DNA of 64,000 nt from JAXMEQ01 sp046348225 (GTDB lineage: Bacteria; Pseudomonadota; Gammaproteobacteria; Burkholderiales; Burkholderiaceae_C). Where the stretch lies: assembly GCA_046348225.1 (NCBI GenBank), contig JAXMEQ010000002.1:186001-250000 (forward strand), given 5' to 3'. The position numbers and the translations under genes were made by a program. Each line of letters starts with the position of its first letter. Within the stretch, counting starts at the first letter, position 1. Below, piece by piece: positions 28,698-36,891 of this stretch. The notes under the pieces are model-generated. The model was not told the DNA's origin, ran no database searches, and saw only the letters and a program-made list of their open reading frames with translations.

Positions 28698-29450
28698 TCA
28701 GGCAGCGCTGCCCTCTTCCACTTCGACAAATTCGTCGCTGCCTTCGGCAACGGCCTTGACCACATCGTTCACCGCATTGGCGCGGCCTTCAATGATGGCG
28801 TCGGCAATGCCGCGGGCATACAGCGTCACGGCCTTGGCCGAGTCGTCGTTGCCGGGGATCACGTAATCAATGCCTTCGGGCGAATGGTTGGAGTCCACCA
28901 CGCCCACCAGCGGGATGCCCAGCTTCTTGGCTTCGGCCACGGCGATCTTGTGGAAGCCCACGTCGATCACGAAGATGGCGTCGGGCAGCGCGGTCATGTC
29001 CTGGATGCCGCCGATGTCCTTCTCGAGCTTCTCGATTTCGCGGCTGAAGGTCAGCTGCTCTTTCTTGCTCAGGGACTCAAGGCCGGCTTCCTGCTGGGCC
29101 TTCATGTCCTTGAGGCGCTTGATCGAGGTCTTGACCGTCTTGAAGTTGGTCAGCATGCCGCCGAGCCAGCGCTGGTCCACGTAGGGCACGCCGGCGCGCT
29201 TGGCTTCCGCCGCGACGATTTCACGGGCCTGACGCTTGGTGCCCACCATCAGGATGGTGCCGCGGTTGGCGGACAGCTGCTTCACGAACTTGGTCGCCTC
29301 CTGGAACATCGGGAGCGACTTTTCCAGGTTGATGATGTGAATCTTGTTGCGATGGCCGAAGATGAACGGGGCCATCTTGGGGTTCCAGAAGCGGGTCTGG
29401 TGGCCGAAATGGACACCGGCTTCCAGCATTTGACGCATGGTGGCGGACAT
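28698..29450 (-). CDS. rpsB: 30S ribosomal protein S2
   Basis: A 250-residue S2 protein of the small subunit, beginning MSATMRQMLEAGVHFGHQTR, with FWNPKMAPFIFGHRNKIHII and VDSNHSPEGIDYVIPGNDD. ATG 29450 is chosen by family length. CGGAG lies about 9 nt upstream. It heads the long minus-strand block and has a leader of about 140 nt with a long-range stem. Confidence 0.97.
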   Translation of the reverse strand: MSATMRQMLEAGVHFGHQTRFWNPKMAPFIFGHRNKIHIINLEKSLPMFQEATKFVKQLSANRGTILMVGTKRQAREIVAAEAKRAGVPYVDQRWLGGMLTNFKTVKTSIKRLKDMKAQQEAGLESLSKKEQLTFSREIEKLEKDIGGIQDMTALPDAIFVIDVGFHKIAVAEAKKLGIPLVGVVDSNHSPEGIDYVIPGNDDSAKAVTLYARGIADAIIEGRANAVNDVVKAVAEGSDEFVEVEEGSAA

Positions 29451-29603
29451 AAGGAAAACTCCGAAGGTTGGGTCTAAAATCCAGCCCGATTTGCACACAA
29501 GCACAGCGTCTTGCGGGCAACACCTTGTTGGGCTGGTTTGCGTTTTTGTTTTACCGGCCCGGAATGCAGCGCATCCTCGGGTCAGCAAAACCCAAGGAGT
29601 ATA
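29451..29603 (-). promoter_or_regulatory. rpsB leader with candidate promoter and long-range stem
   Basis: On the minus strand a -10-like TATACT lies at 29598-29603, without a clear -35. Downstream, CCAGCCC (minus strand of 29530-29536) can pair with GGGCTGG (minus strand of 29481-29487), closing a loop of 42 nt. Many bacteria autoregulate rpsB through an S2-binding leader. That this leader does so is inference. Confidence 0.45.
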
Positions 29604-29626
29604 ACACAGGCACCCCTCCCAAACCC

Positions 29627-30985
29627 ATGCGCCCAGACCTCATCGCCACCCGCGAACGCCTGCTGGCCGGCCAGTGCAGCCACGTCGCCGAGATCGAGCG
29701 CGCCATCGAGATCGCCACCAGCCCGGCCTGCGAGCGGGCTTTCCTGCGCACCAGCTTCGACCAGGCCCGGCATGCCGCCGCCGACCCGGCCAACGCGTCC
29801 CGGGTGCTGGCGGGGCTGCCGGTTTCGGTCAAGGACCTGTTTGACGTGGCGGGCCAGCCCACGGCGGCCGGCTCCATCGTGCTGGCGGACGCCCCCAGCG
29901 CCACCCGTGATGCACCGGCGGTTGCCCGTTTGCGGTCGGCCGGTGCGGCGCTCATGGGCCGAACCAACATGAGCGAGTTCGCCTTCTCCGGCGTCGGCAC
30001 CAATCCGCACCACGGCACACCCGCCAACGCAGCGGACGCCGCCACGCCACGCATTCCCGGCGGCTCGTCGTCGGGCGCTGCAGTCTCGGTCGCCACGGGC
30101 GCGGCGTTCATTGGCCTGGGCTCGGACACCGGCGGCTCCATCCGCATCCCGGCGGCGCTCAACGGGATTGTCGGATTCAAGAGCACAGCCCGGCTGGTGC
30201 CAACAGACGGCGCGTTGCCGCTGTCCACCACACTGGACACGGTTTGCGCCATGACGCGCAGCGTGCGGGACGCGATTCTTGCGCACGAAGTGCTGGCGCA
30301 ACGCACGGTCACCCGCAGCCAGGCGCCACTGGCCGCTTACCGGCTGGCCGTGGCACAGACCACCCAGCTCGATGACATGGACAGTGCCGTCGCGCGGGCG
30401 TTCGGGCGTGCGCTCGACGCCCTGCGGGCGGCTGGCGCCAGGATCGACGAGATACCGTTGACCGAGCTGCGTGAACTCGGCGCCATCCAGTCCACGGGTG
30501 GCTTCAGCGCTGCCGAAAGCCATGCCTGGCACCGCCCCTTGCTGGAGCGCTGTGGGGACCAGTACGACCCCCGGGTACGGGTGCGCATCGAGCGGGGCGC
30601 CGCCATGAAGGCCCATGAATACATCGAGCTGACCCGCGCCCGGGCCGACTGGATCGCGCGCGTCGGGGCAGCGTTGCGGGGCTATGACGCCGTGCTGTCG
30701 CCCACCGTCCCGCTGGTGGCGCCGCCGATCGCGGACGTGGCACCGGCGGATGGCCGGGACGCCACGCAGGACGCCGCCCGGGACACGGAGTTTTTCCGCG
30801 TCAACGCCCTGCTGCTGCGCAACACCAGCGTGGTCAACATGCTGGACGGCTGCGCCATCTCGATTCCCTGCCACGCGCCCGGCGAACTGCCGGTGGGCCT
30901 GATGATCTGGCAGGGGGCGTTGCGTGACGACACGGTGCTGAACATCGCGCTGCAGGCCGAGACCGCGCTGCACCACGGACAATAG
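29627..30985 (+). CDS. Amidase signature family hydrolase
   Basis: About 452 residues with the Ser-cisSer-Lys triad of amidases. The Lys is in VSVKDLFDV, the glycine/serine-rich segment is GGSSSGAAVSVATG, and the nucleophile Ser is in GSDTGGSIRIPAA. Substrate unknown; family members hydrolyse amides such as allophanate, malonamate and aryl amides. ATG 29627 has no nearby ribosome-binding site (an AAGGAG lies about 28 nt upstream), so the start is less certain. It is followed 40 nt later by an amino-acid oxidase-like gene, perhaps as one operon. Confidence 0.85.
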   Translation: MRPDLIATRERLLAGQCSHVAEIERAIEIATSPACERAFLRTSFDQARHAAADPANASRVLAGLPVSVKDLFDVAGQPTAAGSIVLADAPSATRDAPAVARLRSAGAALMGRTNMSEFAFSGVGTNPHHGTPANAADAATPRIPGGSSSGAAVSVATGAAFIGLGSDTGGSIRIPAALNGIVGFKSTARLVPTDGALPLSTTLDTVCAMTRSVRDAILAHEVLAQRTVTRSQAPLAAYRLAVAQTTQLDDMDSAVARAFGRALDALRAAGARIDEIPLTELRELGAIQSTGGFSAAESHAWHRPLLERCGDQYDPRVRVRIERGAAMKAHEYIELTRARADWIARVGAALRGYDAVLSPTVPLVAPPIADVAPADGRDATQDAARDTEFFRVNALLLRNTSVVNMLDGCAISIPCHAPGELPVGLMIWQGALRDDTVLNIALQAETALHHGQ

Positions 30986-31025
30986 GGCGCATGAGCAGTA
31001 CCAGAACAAGCATCGGGAGGTGCCG

Positions 31026-32288
31026 ATGAAAGTCGCCATCGTGGGCGCCGGCATCATTGGCGTCACGACCGCCTACGAGCTGGCCGCGGACGGGCATGAC
31101 GTCACGGTGTTCGAACGGCGCGGTGCCGCCGCCGAGGAAACCAGCTTTGCCAATGCCGGCGTGGTGGCGCCGGGCTACGTGACCCCCTGGGCCAGCCCCC
31201 GCATGCCTGCCAAGGTGGCGCGCTACCTGTTTAGCCAGCATGCACCGGTGAAGCTCGCGTGGCCACTGTCCGGTGGCGATCTGGCCTGGATGTGGCAATG
31301 GTTCCGGGCCTGCAAGCTGGAGACCTTCCAGGCCAATCGCGCGCGCCTGCAGCGGCTAGCGTTTTACAGCCGGGCCCGCTTGCATGAGCTCACGGCCAGC
31401 CTGCAACTGGACTACGACCGGAGCGCCGGCTACATGGTGCTGTTGCGCGCCGAACAGGACCGCAAGCTGGTGCAGCCCGGCCTGCAGGTATTGCGCGACG
31501 CCGGCGTGGCGTTCCGTGAAATCAGCGCCGACGACGCGCGCCTCATCGAGCCCGCCCTCAACCCGGACACCGGGTTTCTGGGGGCAGTGCACCTGCCCGA
31601 CGACGAGGTGGGCAACTGCCGCCAGTTTGCCCTGCTGCTGAAGAAGGAAGCCGAAGCCCGGGGCGCGGCGTTTGAGTTCAATACGGCTGTAGCCCGCATG
31701 GATGCTGCGCAACCCGCTACTCTTTTTATAGCAAACGAAACAACCGCGCGGTCGTTTGATGCGGTGGTCATGTGCGCGGGCGTGGCCAGCGCCGAGCTGC
31801 TGCGGCCGCTCGGGTTGAAGATTCCCCTGGCCGCCGTGCACGGCTACTCCATCAGCGCCCCGATCCGCGAGCCGCTGAACGCCCCGCGCAGCGCGCTGAT
31901 GGACGAACGCTACAAGGTCGCGATCTCGCGCCTGGGCAACCGGGTGCGGGTGGCCGGCAGCGCGGAGCTTGGCGGTCGCCCTGGCGCCAAGCGGGCCTCC
32001 TCCATCCAGACCCTTTACAAGGTGCTGCACGACTGGTTTCCCGGCGCCGCGCAAATCTCGGGCACCGGCGCCGGTGTGCAGGAATGGAAAGGCGCCCGCC
32101 CGATGCTCCCGGACGGCCCGCCGCTGCTGGGCCCGAGTGGCGTTCCCGGGGTCTGGCTGAATCTGGGCCACGGTTCAAGCGGCTGGGCGCTGAGCTGTGG
32201 CAGCGCCCGTGCGCTGGCGGACCTGATGGCCGGCCGGAGGCCGGCGGTGGACCTGGAAGGCCTCGGGCTGGCACGCCTGAAGCGCTAA
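31026..32288 (+). CDS. D-amino-acid dehydrogenase-like FAD oxidoreductase (DadA family)
   Basis: A 420-residue FAD enzyme of the DAO family. The N-terminal dinucleotide fold reads VAIVGAGIIGVTTAYELA, followed by the DadA-type TSFANAGVVAPGYVTPWA. GHGSSGWALSCGS near the C-terminus closes the FAD site. ATG 31026 is chosen because GGGAGG lies 5 nt upstream. A GTG two codons earlier overlaps that site. Repeat copy 6 is read in frame as ARMDAAQPATLFIAN. D-amino-acid dehydrogenase is the best guess; another D-amino acid or amine substrate is possible. Confidence 0.85.
   Translation: MKVAIVGAGIIGVTTAYELAADGHDVTVFERRGAAAEETSFANAGVVAPGYVTPWASPRMPAKVARYLFSQHAPVKLAWPLSGGDLAWMWQWFRACKLETFQANRARLQRLAFYSRARLHELTASLQLDYDRSAGYMVLLRAEQDRKLVQPGLQVLRDAGVAFREISADDARLIEPALNPDTGFLGAVHLPDDEVGNCRQFALLLKKEAEARGAAFEFNTAVARMDAAQPATLFIANETTARSFDAVVMCAGVASAELLRPLGLKIPLAAVHGYSISAPIREPLNAPRSALMDERYKVAISRLGNRVRVAGSAELGGRPGAKRASSIQTLYKVLHDWFPGAAQISGTGAGVQEWKGARPMLPDGPPLLGPSGVPGVWLNLGHGSSGWALSCGSARALADLMAGRRPAVDLEGLGLARLKR
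31693..31732 (+). repeat. 40-bp dispersed palindromic element, copy 6 (inside the DadA-like gene)
   Basis: Starts CCCGCATGG, has TGCGCAACCC in the middle and ends GCTACTCTTTTTATAGC, with the left palindrome arm changed at one base. It is in the same frame as the other coding copies. Confidence 0.7.
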
Positions 32289-32321
32289 GATCGAACGCTT
32301 ACCCTACTTACCAGCACAGCC

Positions 32322-32888
32322 ATGCCATTCAGCCACAGCGGCCAGATCAGCGCCATCGTCAGCGAAGTCGAATCCCTCAACCCTGACTCCATTCTGGACG
32401 TGGGCGTGGGCATGGGCCAGTACGGCTTTCTGCTGCGGACCAACCTGGAGAACATCAACCTGTTCACCATCAATGGCGCCGTGGCCAGGCGTGCACCCCG
32501 CGAAGCCTGGCGCGTGCGCATCGAGGGCGTCGAGGGCTTCCCTGAATACCTGACGCCGGTCCACGACTACGCCTACAACAAGATCCATATCGGCAATGCG
32601 CTGGATGTGCTGCCGACCCTGCCAGAAGCCAGCTTCGACCTGGTGATTGCCATCGACATCCTGGAGCATTTCACCAAGGAAGACGGCCTGCGCTTCCTGC
32701 ACATGCTCAAGCGCGTGTCGCGCAAGCATGTGCTGGTGAGCACGCCCAAGGACTTCATTCACCAGGAAGTCGAGGCCAACCCCCTCGAAGACCACCTGTC
32801 GGTCTGGTCCTGCGACGACCTGACCCAGGCCGGTTTTGACCGCGTGGTGCCCAACGAGGTCAGCTGGATCAACATCCACACCCGGTAG
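32322..32888 (+). CDS. Class I SAM-dependent methyltransferase
   Basis: A 188-residue protein with the SAM-binding motif ILDVGVGMGQYGFLL (about 25-39) and the post-motif FDLVIAIDILEHFTKEDGL. Only the methyltransferase core is present, so the substrate cannot be told. It begins 33 nt after the DadA-like gene and may be cotranscribed with it. Confidence 0.82.
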   Translation: MPFSHSGQISAIVSEVESLNPDSILDVGVGMGQYGFLLRTNLENINLFTINGAVARRAPREAWRVRIEGVEGFPEYLTPVHDYAYNKIHIGNALDVLPTLPEASFDLVIAIDILEHFTKEDGLRFLHMLKRVSRKHVLVSTPKDFIHQEVEANPLEDHLSVWSCDDLTQAGFDRVVPNEVSWINIHTR

Positions 32889-32904
32889 TACCGCCTGCCC
32901 GTCC

Positions 32905-34356
32905 ATGCCAGTCCGCATCACCCCTGACCGCGCCTGGCCCCTGCTGGACACAGCCGCAACGCGCCAGCTTGAGCAAGCGGCTGCCGCTGCCCTCCCCGCC
33001 CACACCCTGATGCAGCGCGCCGGGCTGGCCACCGCGCGGCTGGCGTTGGCGCTGTCACCGCACGCGCAGACCATCTGGATCGCCTGCGGGCCGGGCAACA
33101 ATGGAGGCGACGGCCTGGAGGCCGCCATGCACCTGCGCCGCTGGGGCAAAGCGGCTGTCGTCACCTGGCTGGGAACACCGGCGCAGGCGCCGCCGGACAC
33201 CCGTTCCGCCTGGGAGCGTGCCAGTGCCGCGGGCGTGACGCTGGCCGACGCACCGCCCGGCCAGCCCGATCTGGTGATCGACGCCCTGCTCGGCATTGGC
33301 GCCAACCGTGCGCCCGGGGGACAGCTGGCCGACTGGGCAGCCCGCATGAACGCCGGCCCTGCGCCAGTGCTGGCGGTGGACGTCCCATCCGGACTGGACG
33401 CCGACACCGGCACGGGCGCGGCTGTGCGGGCCCGCTGGACATTGAGCCTGCTGGCGCTCAAACCCGGCCTGTTCACCGCCGGGGGCCGCGATGCCTGCGG
33501 CGATACCTGGTTCGATGCCCTGGACGTGGTGGCGCATGACTTCTCCATCGCACCCGCTGCGTGGTTGACGGGCCCGCCAGGCGCCGTGCTGCGCCCCCAC
33601 GCCAGCCACAAGGGCAGCTACGGAGATGTGGCCGTCATTGGCGGCGCGCCCGGCATGGGCGGCGCTGCGGTGCTCGCGGCGTCGGCCGCCCTGCGGGGTG
33701 GCGCGGGACGCGTGTTCACGTGCCTGCTGGACCCGAACGCACCCCTGCTGGACACCGGGCACCCCGAGCTGATGCTGCGTGCCTGGGCCACGCTGGACCT
33801 GTCCAGCATGTCAGTGGCCTGTGGTTGCGGCGGCGGCGACGCCATCCGCAGCGCGTTGCCGGGTGTGCTGTCGACCGCCCGGGCGCTGGTGCTGGACGCT
33901 GACGCGCTCAATGCGATCGCCGCAGACGCGGCGCTGCAAACCCTGCTGCAGGCACGGGCGGGCCGCCCCGGTCGGCAGACGGTGCTCACGCCGCACCCGC
34001 TGGAGGCGGCGCGCTTGCTCGCCTGCGACACCGCCGCCGTACAGGCCGACCGGCTGAAGGCCGCCACGGCACTGGCACAGCGCTTCGGCGCTGTCGTGGC
34101 CCTGAAGGGGTCAGGTACCGTGGTCGCGGCACCCGGTCACACCCCTTGCATCAACCCCACCGGAAGCGCCCGGCTGGCCACCGCCGGGACTGGCGACGTC
34201 CTGGCCGGACTGATGGCGGCACAGCTGGCTGCGGGAATGCTCGCCTTTGATGCCGCCTGCAGCGCGGTTTTCCTGCACGGCCAGGCGGCGGACGGTTGGC
34301 CAGCCCGCCTGGCCTTGACCGCTTCCGGCCTGGCCAGCGCGCTCAGACCCGCGTGA
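32905..34356 (+). CDS. Bifunctional NAD(P)H-hydrate epimerase / ADP-dependent dehydratase
   Basis: Repairs damaged NADHX and NADPHX. The 483 residues join an N-terminal YjeF_N epimerase (about 1-215: ACGPGNNGGDGLEAA, VDVPSGLDADTG) to a C-terminal dehydratase of the ribokinase-like fold (KGSYGDVAVIGGAPGMGG, TAGTGDVLAGLMAA), as in E. coli NnrD/YjeF. ATG 32905 lies 16 nt after the methyltransferase stop. Its 3' end overlaps the convergent AraC gene by 14 bp. Confidence 0.93.
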   Translation: MPVRITPDRAWPLLDTAATRQLEQAAAAALPAHTLMQRAGLATARLALALSPHAQTIWIACGPGNNGGDGLEAAMHLRRWGKAAVVTWLGTPAQAPPDTRSAWERASAAGVTLADAPPGQPDLVIDALLGIGANRAPGGQLADWAARMNAGPAPVLAVDVPSGLDADTGTGAAVRARWTLSLLALKPGLFTAGGRDACGDTWFDALDVVAHDFSIAPAAWLTGPPGAVLRPHASHKGSYGDVAVIGGAPGMGGAAVLAASAALRGGAGRVFTCLLDPNAPLLDTGHPELMLRAWATLDLSSMSVACGCGGGDAIRSALPGVLSTARALVLDADALNAIAADAALQTLLQARAGRPGRQTVLTPHPLEAARLLACDTAAVQADRLKAATALAQRFGAVVALKGSGTVVAAPGHTPCINPTGSARLATAGTGDVLAGLMAAQLAAGMLAFDAACSAVFLHGQAADGWPARLALTASGLASALRPA

Positions 34357-35077
34357 CGCTGCGCAACGGCTTGAGCACGCTGGAAGGCGTCATGCCGAAG
34401 GTCTGCCGGAAGGTCCGGCTGAAGTGGGAAGAATCCACAAACGCGCCTTCCAGTGCTGCGTCCGTCAGGCGCGGCGATACGGCCAGGCCGCCCAGCGCCG
34501 AACGCACCTGGGCCCACACCCGGTAGCTGCGAAAACTCACGCCCGCCTGCTGGCGAAACAGGTGGTTGAAACGGGAAGCTGACAACTGCACGCTCGCCGC
34601 CGCCATGTCCCTGCGGATCGCATTGCCACCGCCGCGGCGCATCCAGTGGATCGCCCGCGCCACCCGCTCGTCCAGCGGCGCAACGGGGTCGAGCGTGATG
34701 TCCAGCATGGCGGGCAGGTCAAAGCTGCCAAGCCGGGCCTGCACAACGCCGCGCGCACCCACCCGCGCCGCCGGGTCCAGCATCACGCCGTGGCTGCGCT
34801 GGAGCCAGGGCTGCAGCGCCCGGGCCTCCGGCGCATCCGGCTCCAGGTAGACCACGGCGACCTGCTCACCGCGTGGGTCAAATACGTGCTCAACGCCGGT
34901 GTTGACCAACGCGCTGTGGCAGTGGGCCACGGGTTGGTCGGGCAAATGCAAGGCGAAACGCCCTGACAAGCCCAGCAGGAACACAGGACAGGCGTGGCGA
35001 TGCCAGCCGGTGGCCGGCAGGTCACCGAGGTACAGCGCCCGATCGGAACCCAGCACCAATGAATTTTCTGAACGCAT
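34343..35077 (-). CDS. AraC-family transcriptional regulator
   Basis: A 244-residue regulator. The C-terminal 100 residues carry two helix-turn-helix units (ASVQLSASRFNHLFRQQAG and a second ending SHFSRTFRQTFGMTPSS). The N-terminal half is a cupin-like sensor domain with HRHACPVF. I start at ATG 35077. A TTG five codons upstream is open but less likely. The hydrolase at 35139 is divergent and 61 bp away, so it may be a target. Confidence 0.87.
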   Translation of the reverse strand: MRSENSLVLGSDRALYLGDLPATGWHRHACPVFLLGLSGRFALHLPDQPVAHCHSALVNTGVEHVFDPRGEQVAVVYLEPDAPEARALQPWLQRSHGVMLDPAARVGARGVVQARLGSFDLPAMLDITLDPVAPLDERVARAIHWMRRGGGNAIRRDMAAASVQLSASRFNHLFRQQAGVSFRSYRVWAQVRSALGGLAVSPRLTDAALEGAFVDSSHFSRTFRQTFGMTPSSVLKPLRSVTRV

Positions 35078-35138
35078 AGCCCAAACCTGCAAGTCTTCTC
35101 ATGCCCGCACGGGTAGTCTCCCGCCTCTACCGGACCCC

Positions 35139-36146
35139 ATGGAGCGCTTCGTGAAACACCCCGCCCTTGTGATCGCCACGATTCTTGCCGCCTTGCTGGC
35201 GGCGACGTGGTACGGCCTGCCCTCCCTGCTCAAACCCCCGCTGATCGCAGCCAACCGTGCCACGGCCGGGCTGCAGGAAAAAACGGTCAGTACCCCAACG
35301 CACCGCATCCACTACCTGGAAGGCGGCGAAGGCCCTGCGGTGCTGCTGCTGCACGGCATCTTCGCTGAAAAGGATCACTGGGTTGATTTTGCCCGGGCCC
35401 TGCCGGGCAAGTACCGCCTCATCGTGCCGGATCTGCCGGGCTTCGGGGCCAGCGGGCGGCATGATAGCCAGACGTACGACTATGACACCCAGGTGCGCCA
35501 TCTGCTGGACTTCATGAACGCGCTGGGCCTGACACAGGCGCATCTGGCGGGCAATTCGATGGGCGGCACCATCGCAGCGCTGTTCGCCATCCAGCACCCT
35601 GGCCGGGCCGCCAGCGTGGCCTTCATCGGCTCGCCACACGGGCTGCGGACACCGCGGCCCAGCGAAATGGACCGGCTCATCGACGCCGGCCGGTCACCTC
35701 TGGTTGCACGCGATCGCACGGAGTTTGACGCCATGATGACGCTGGTATTTGCCCAACCTCCGTTTCTGCCGTACCCGATCCTGAAATCCGCCGAGCAGGA
35801 CGCGATCCGCATGGCCGGGTCGAACCGGCGTCTGTGGAACGCGCAGCAGAAGGATCGTTACCTGCTGGACGCGCGCATTGCGGAACTCAAGCAGCCCGCT
35901 TTTGCCCTCTGGGGCACCGCCGATCGGGTATTCGATGTGTCCGGTGCCGACGTGCTGCGCCAGCGTTTGCCCCGGGCCCGCATCGTCACCCTGCCGGGGG
36001 TCGGTCACCTGCCCATGATGGAAAAGCCCCGGGGACAGTGCTGCCGCCTACGCAGACTATCTGGAACGGCTGCGAGCAGAGCCCGGACCGGACCCCGTGC
36101 GGTAGGCCCTAGCCCCGTCCCGCAAAGGGCATCTTGGTGGCCATGA
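35139..36146 (+). CDS. Alpha/beta hydrolase with signal anchor and probable 3' frameshift
   Basis: As read, 335 residues. An N-terminal hydrophobic anchor covers about 9-31. The hydrolase fold then has the oxyanion segment LLHGIFAEKDHW, nucleophile elbow GNSMGG (S140) and catalytic His in GVGHLPMMEKP. Directly after this point, at the GGGG run 36031-36034, the frame turns into Arg/Cys-rich sequence running into the opposite gene. Removing one G gives DSAAAYADYLERLR and a TAG at 36103-36105, a normal lipase end just short of the SDR stop. So this is a real or sequencing frameshift. Esterase or lipase by family. Confidence 0.82.
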   Translation: MERFVKHPALVIATILAALLAATWYGLPSLLKPPLIAANRATAGLQEKTVSTPTHRIHYLEGGEGPAVLLLHGIFAEKDHWVDFARALPGKYRLIVPDLPGFGASGRHDSQTYDYDTQVRHLLDFMNALGLTQAHLAGNSMGGTIAALFAIQHPGRAASVAFIGSPHGLRTPRPSEMDRLIDAGRSPLVARDRTEFDAMMTLVFAQPPFLPYPILKSAEQDAIRMAGSNRRLWNAQQKDRYLLDARIAELKQPAFALWGTADRVFDVSGADVLRQRLPRARIVTLPGVGHLPMMEKPRGQCCRLRRLSGTAASRARTGPRAVGPSPVPQRASWWP

Positions 36147-36864
36147 CCGTATGGAACATCACGTTGGCCTCGAGCGGCAGGCTGGCCATATAAAGCACCG
36201 ACTGCCCGACGATGTTCACATCCATCAGCGGTTCCACTGCGATGTCGCCATTGGCCTGAGGCACACCTTTGGCCATTTTCATCGCCATCTCGGTGCCGGC
36301 ATTGCCCACATCGATCTGACCCACGGCTATGTCGTGCCGGCGGCCATCGAGGGACGCGGTCTTGGTCAGGCCCATCACGGCATGTTTGGTGGCCGTGTAG
36401 GCAATGGAGTTCGGCCGCGGTGTGTGCGCGGAAATCGAACCGTTGTTGATGATGCGGCCGCCCTTGGGGTTCTGTGCCTTCATCACCCGGAAGGCCTGCT
36501 GGATGCAATAGAACATGCCGTTGAGGTTGATGTCCACCACGCTCTTCCACTGCTCGACGGTCAGGTCTTCCAGCGGCACGCCCGGCGCATTCACCCCGGC
36601 GTTGTTGAACAGCAGGTCCACGCGCCCGAAGGCTGAGACGGCGCGGTCAAACAGCGCCCGGACGGCCGCCGGATCGGCGACGTCGGTCGGCACCGCGACG
36701 GCCTGTGCAGGCACGCCGGACGCTGACACGACCTCGTGCAGGGGCTCCGGACGCCGCCCTGCCAGCACAACCCGCCAACCGTCTCCGAGCAGTGCCAGCG
36801 CCGCTGCCCTGCCGATACCCGAACCTGCGCCCGTGACAATCGCCACCTTGCCTGCAGAAACCAT
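36109..36864 (-). CDS. Short-chain dehydrogenase/reductase
   Basis: A 251-residue SDR of the classical type: cofactor loop TGAGSGIGRA (about 12-21), NNAG, and the catalytic YTATK (Tyr-x3-Lys). The substrate is not evident. It follows rnr by 27 nt on the same strand and converges with the alpha/beta hydrolase, whose frameshift-corrected stop falls 3 nt from this gene's stop. Confidence 0.88.
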   Translation of the reverse strand: MVSAGKVAIVTGAGSGIGRAAALALLGDGWRVVLAGRRPEPLHEVVSASGVPAQAVAVPTDVADPAAVRALFDRAVSAFGRVDLLFNNAGVNAPGVPLEDLTVEQWKSVVDINLNGMFYCIQQAFRVMKAQNPKGGRIINNGSISAHTPRPNSIAYTATKHAVMGLTKTASLDGRRHDIAVGQIDVGNAGTEMAMKMAKGVPQANGDIAVEPLMDVNIVGQSVLYMASLPLEANVMFHTVMATKMPFAGRG

Positions 36865-36891
36865 GTGAACTGAATCCTTGTCGTGACGGGA

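Noticed and set aside
29600..29605. TATAAC as the -10 box of the amidase gene.
   Set aside because: It overlaps the TATACT box of rpsB on the other strand and has no matching -35 on the plus strand. One short box does not support a promoter.
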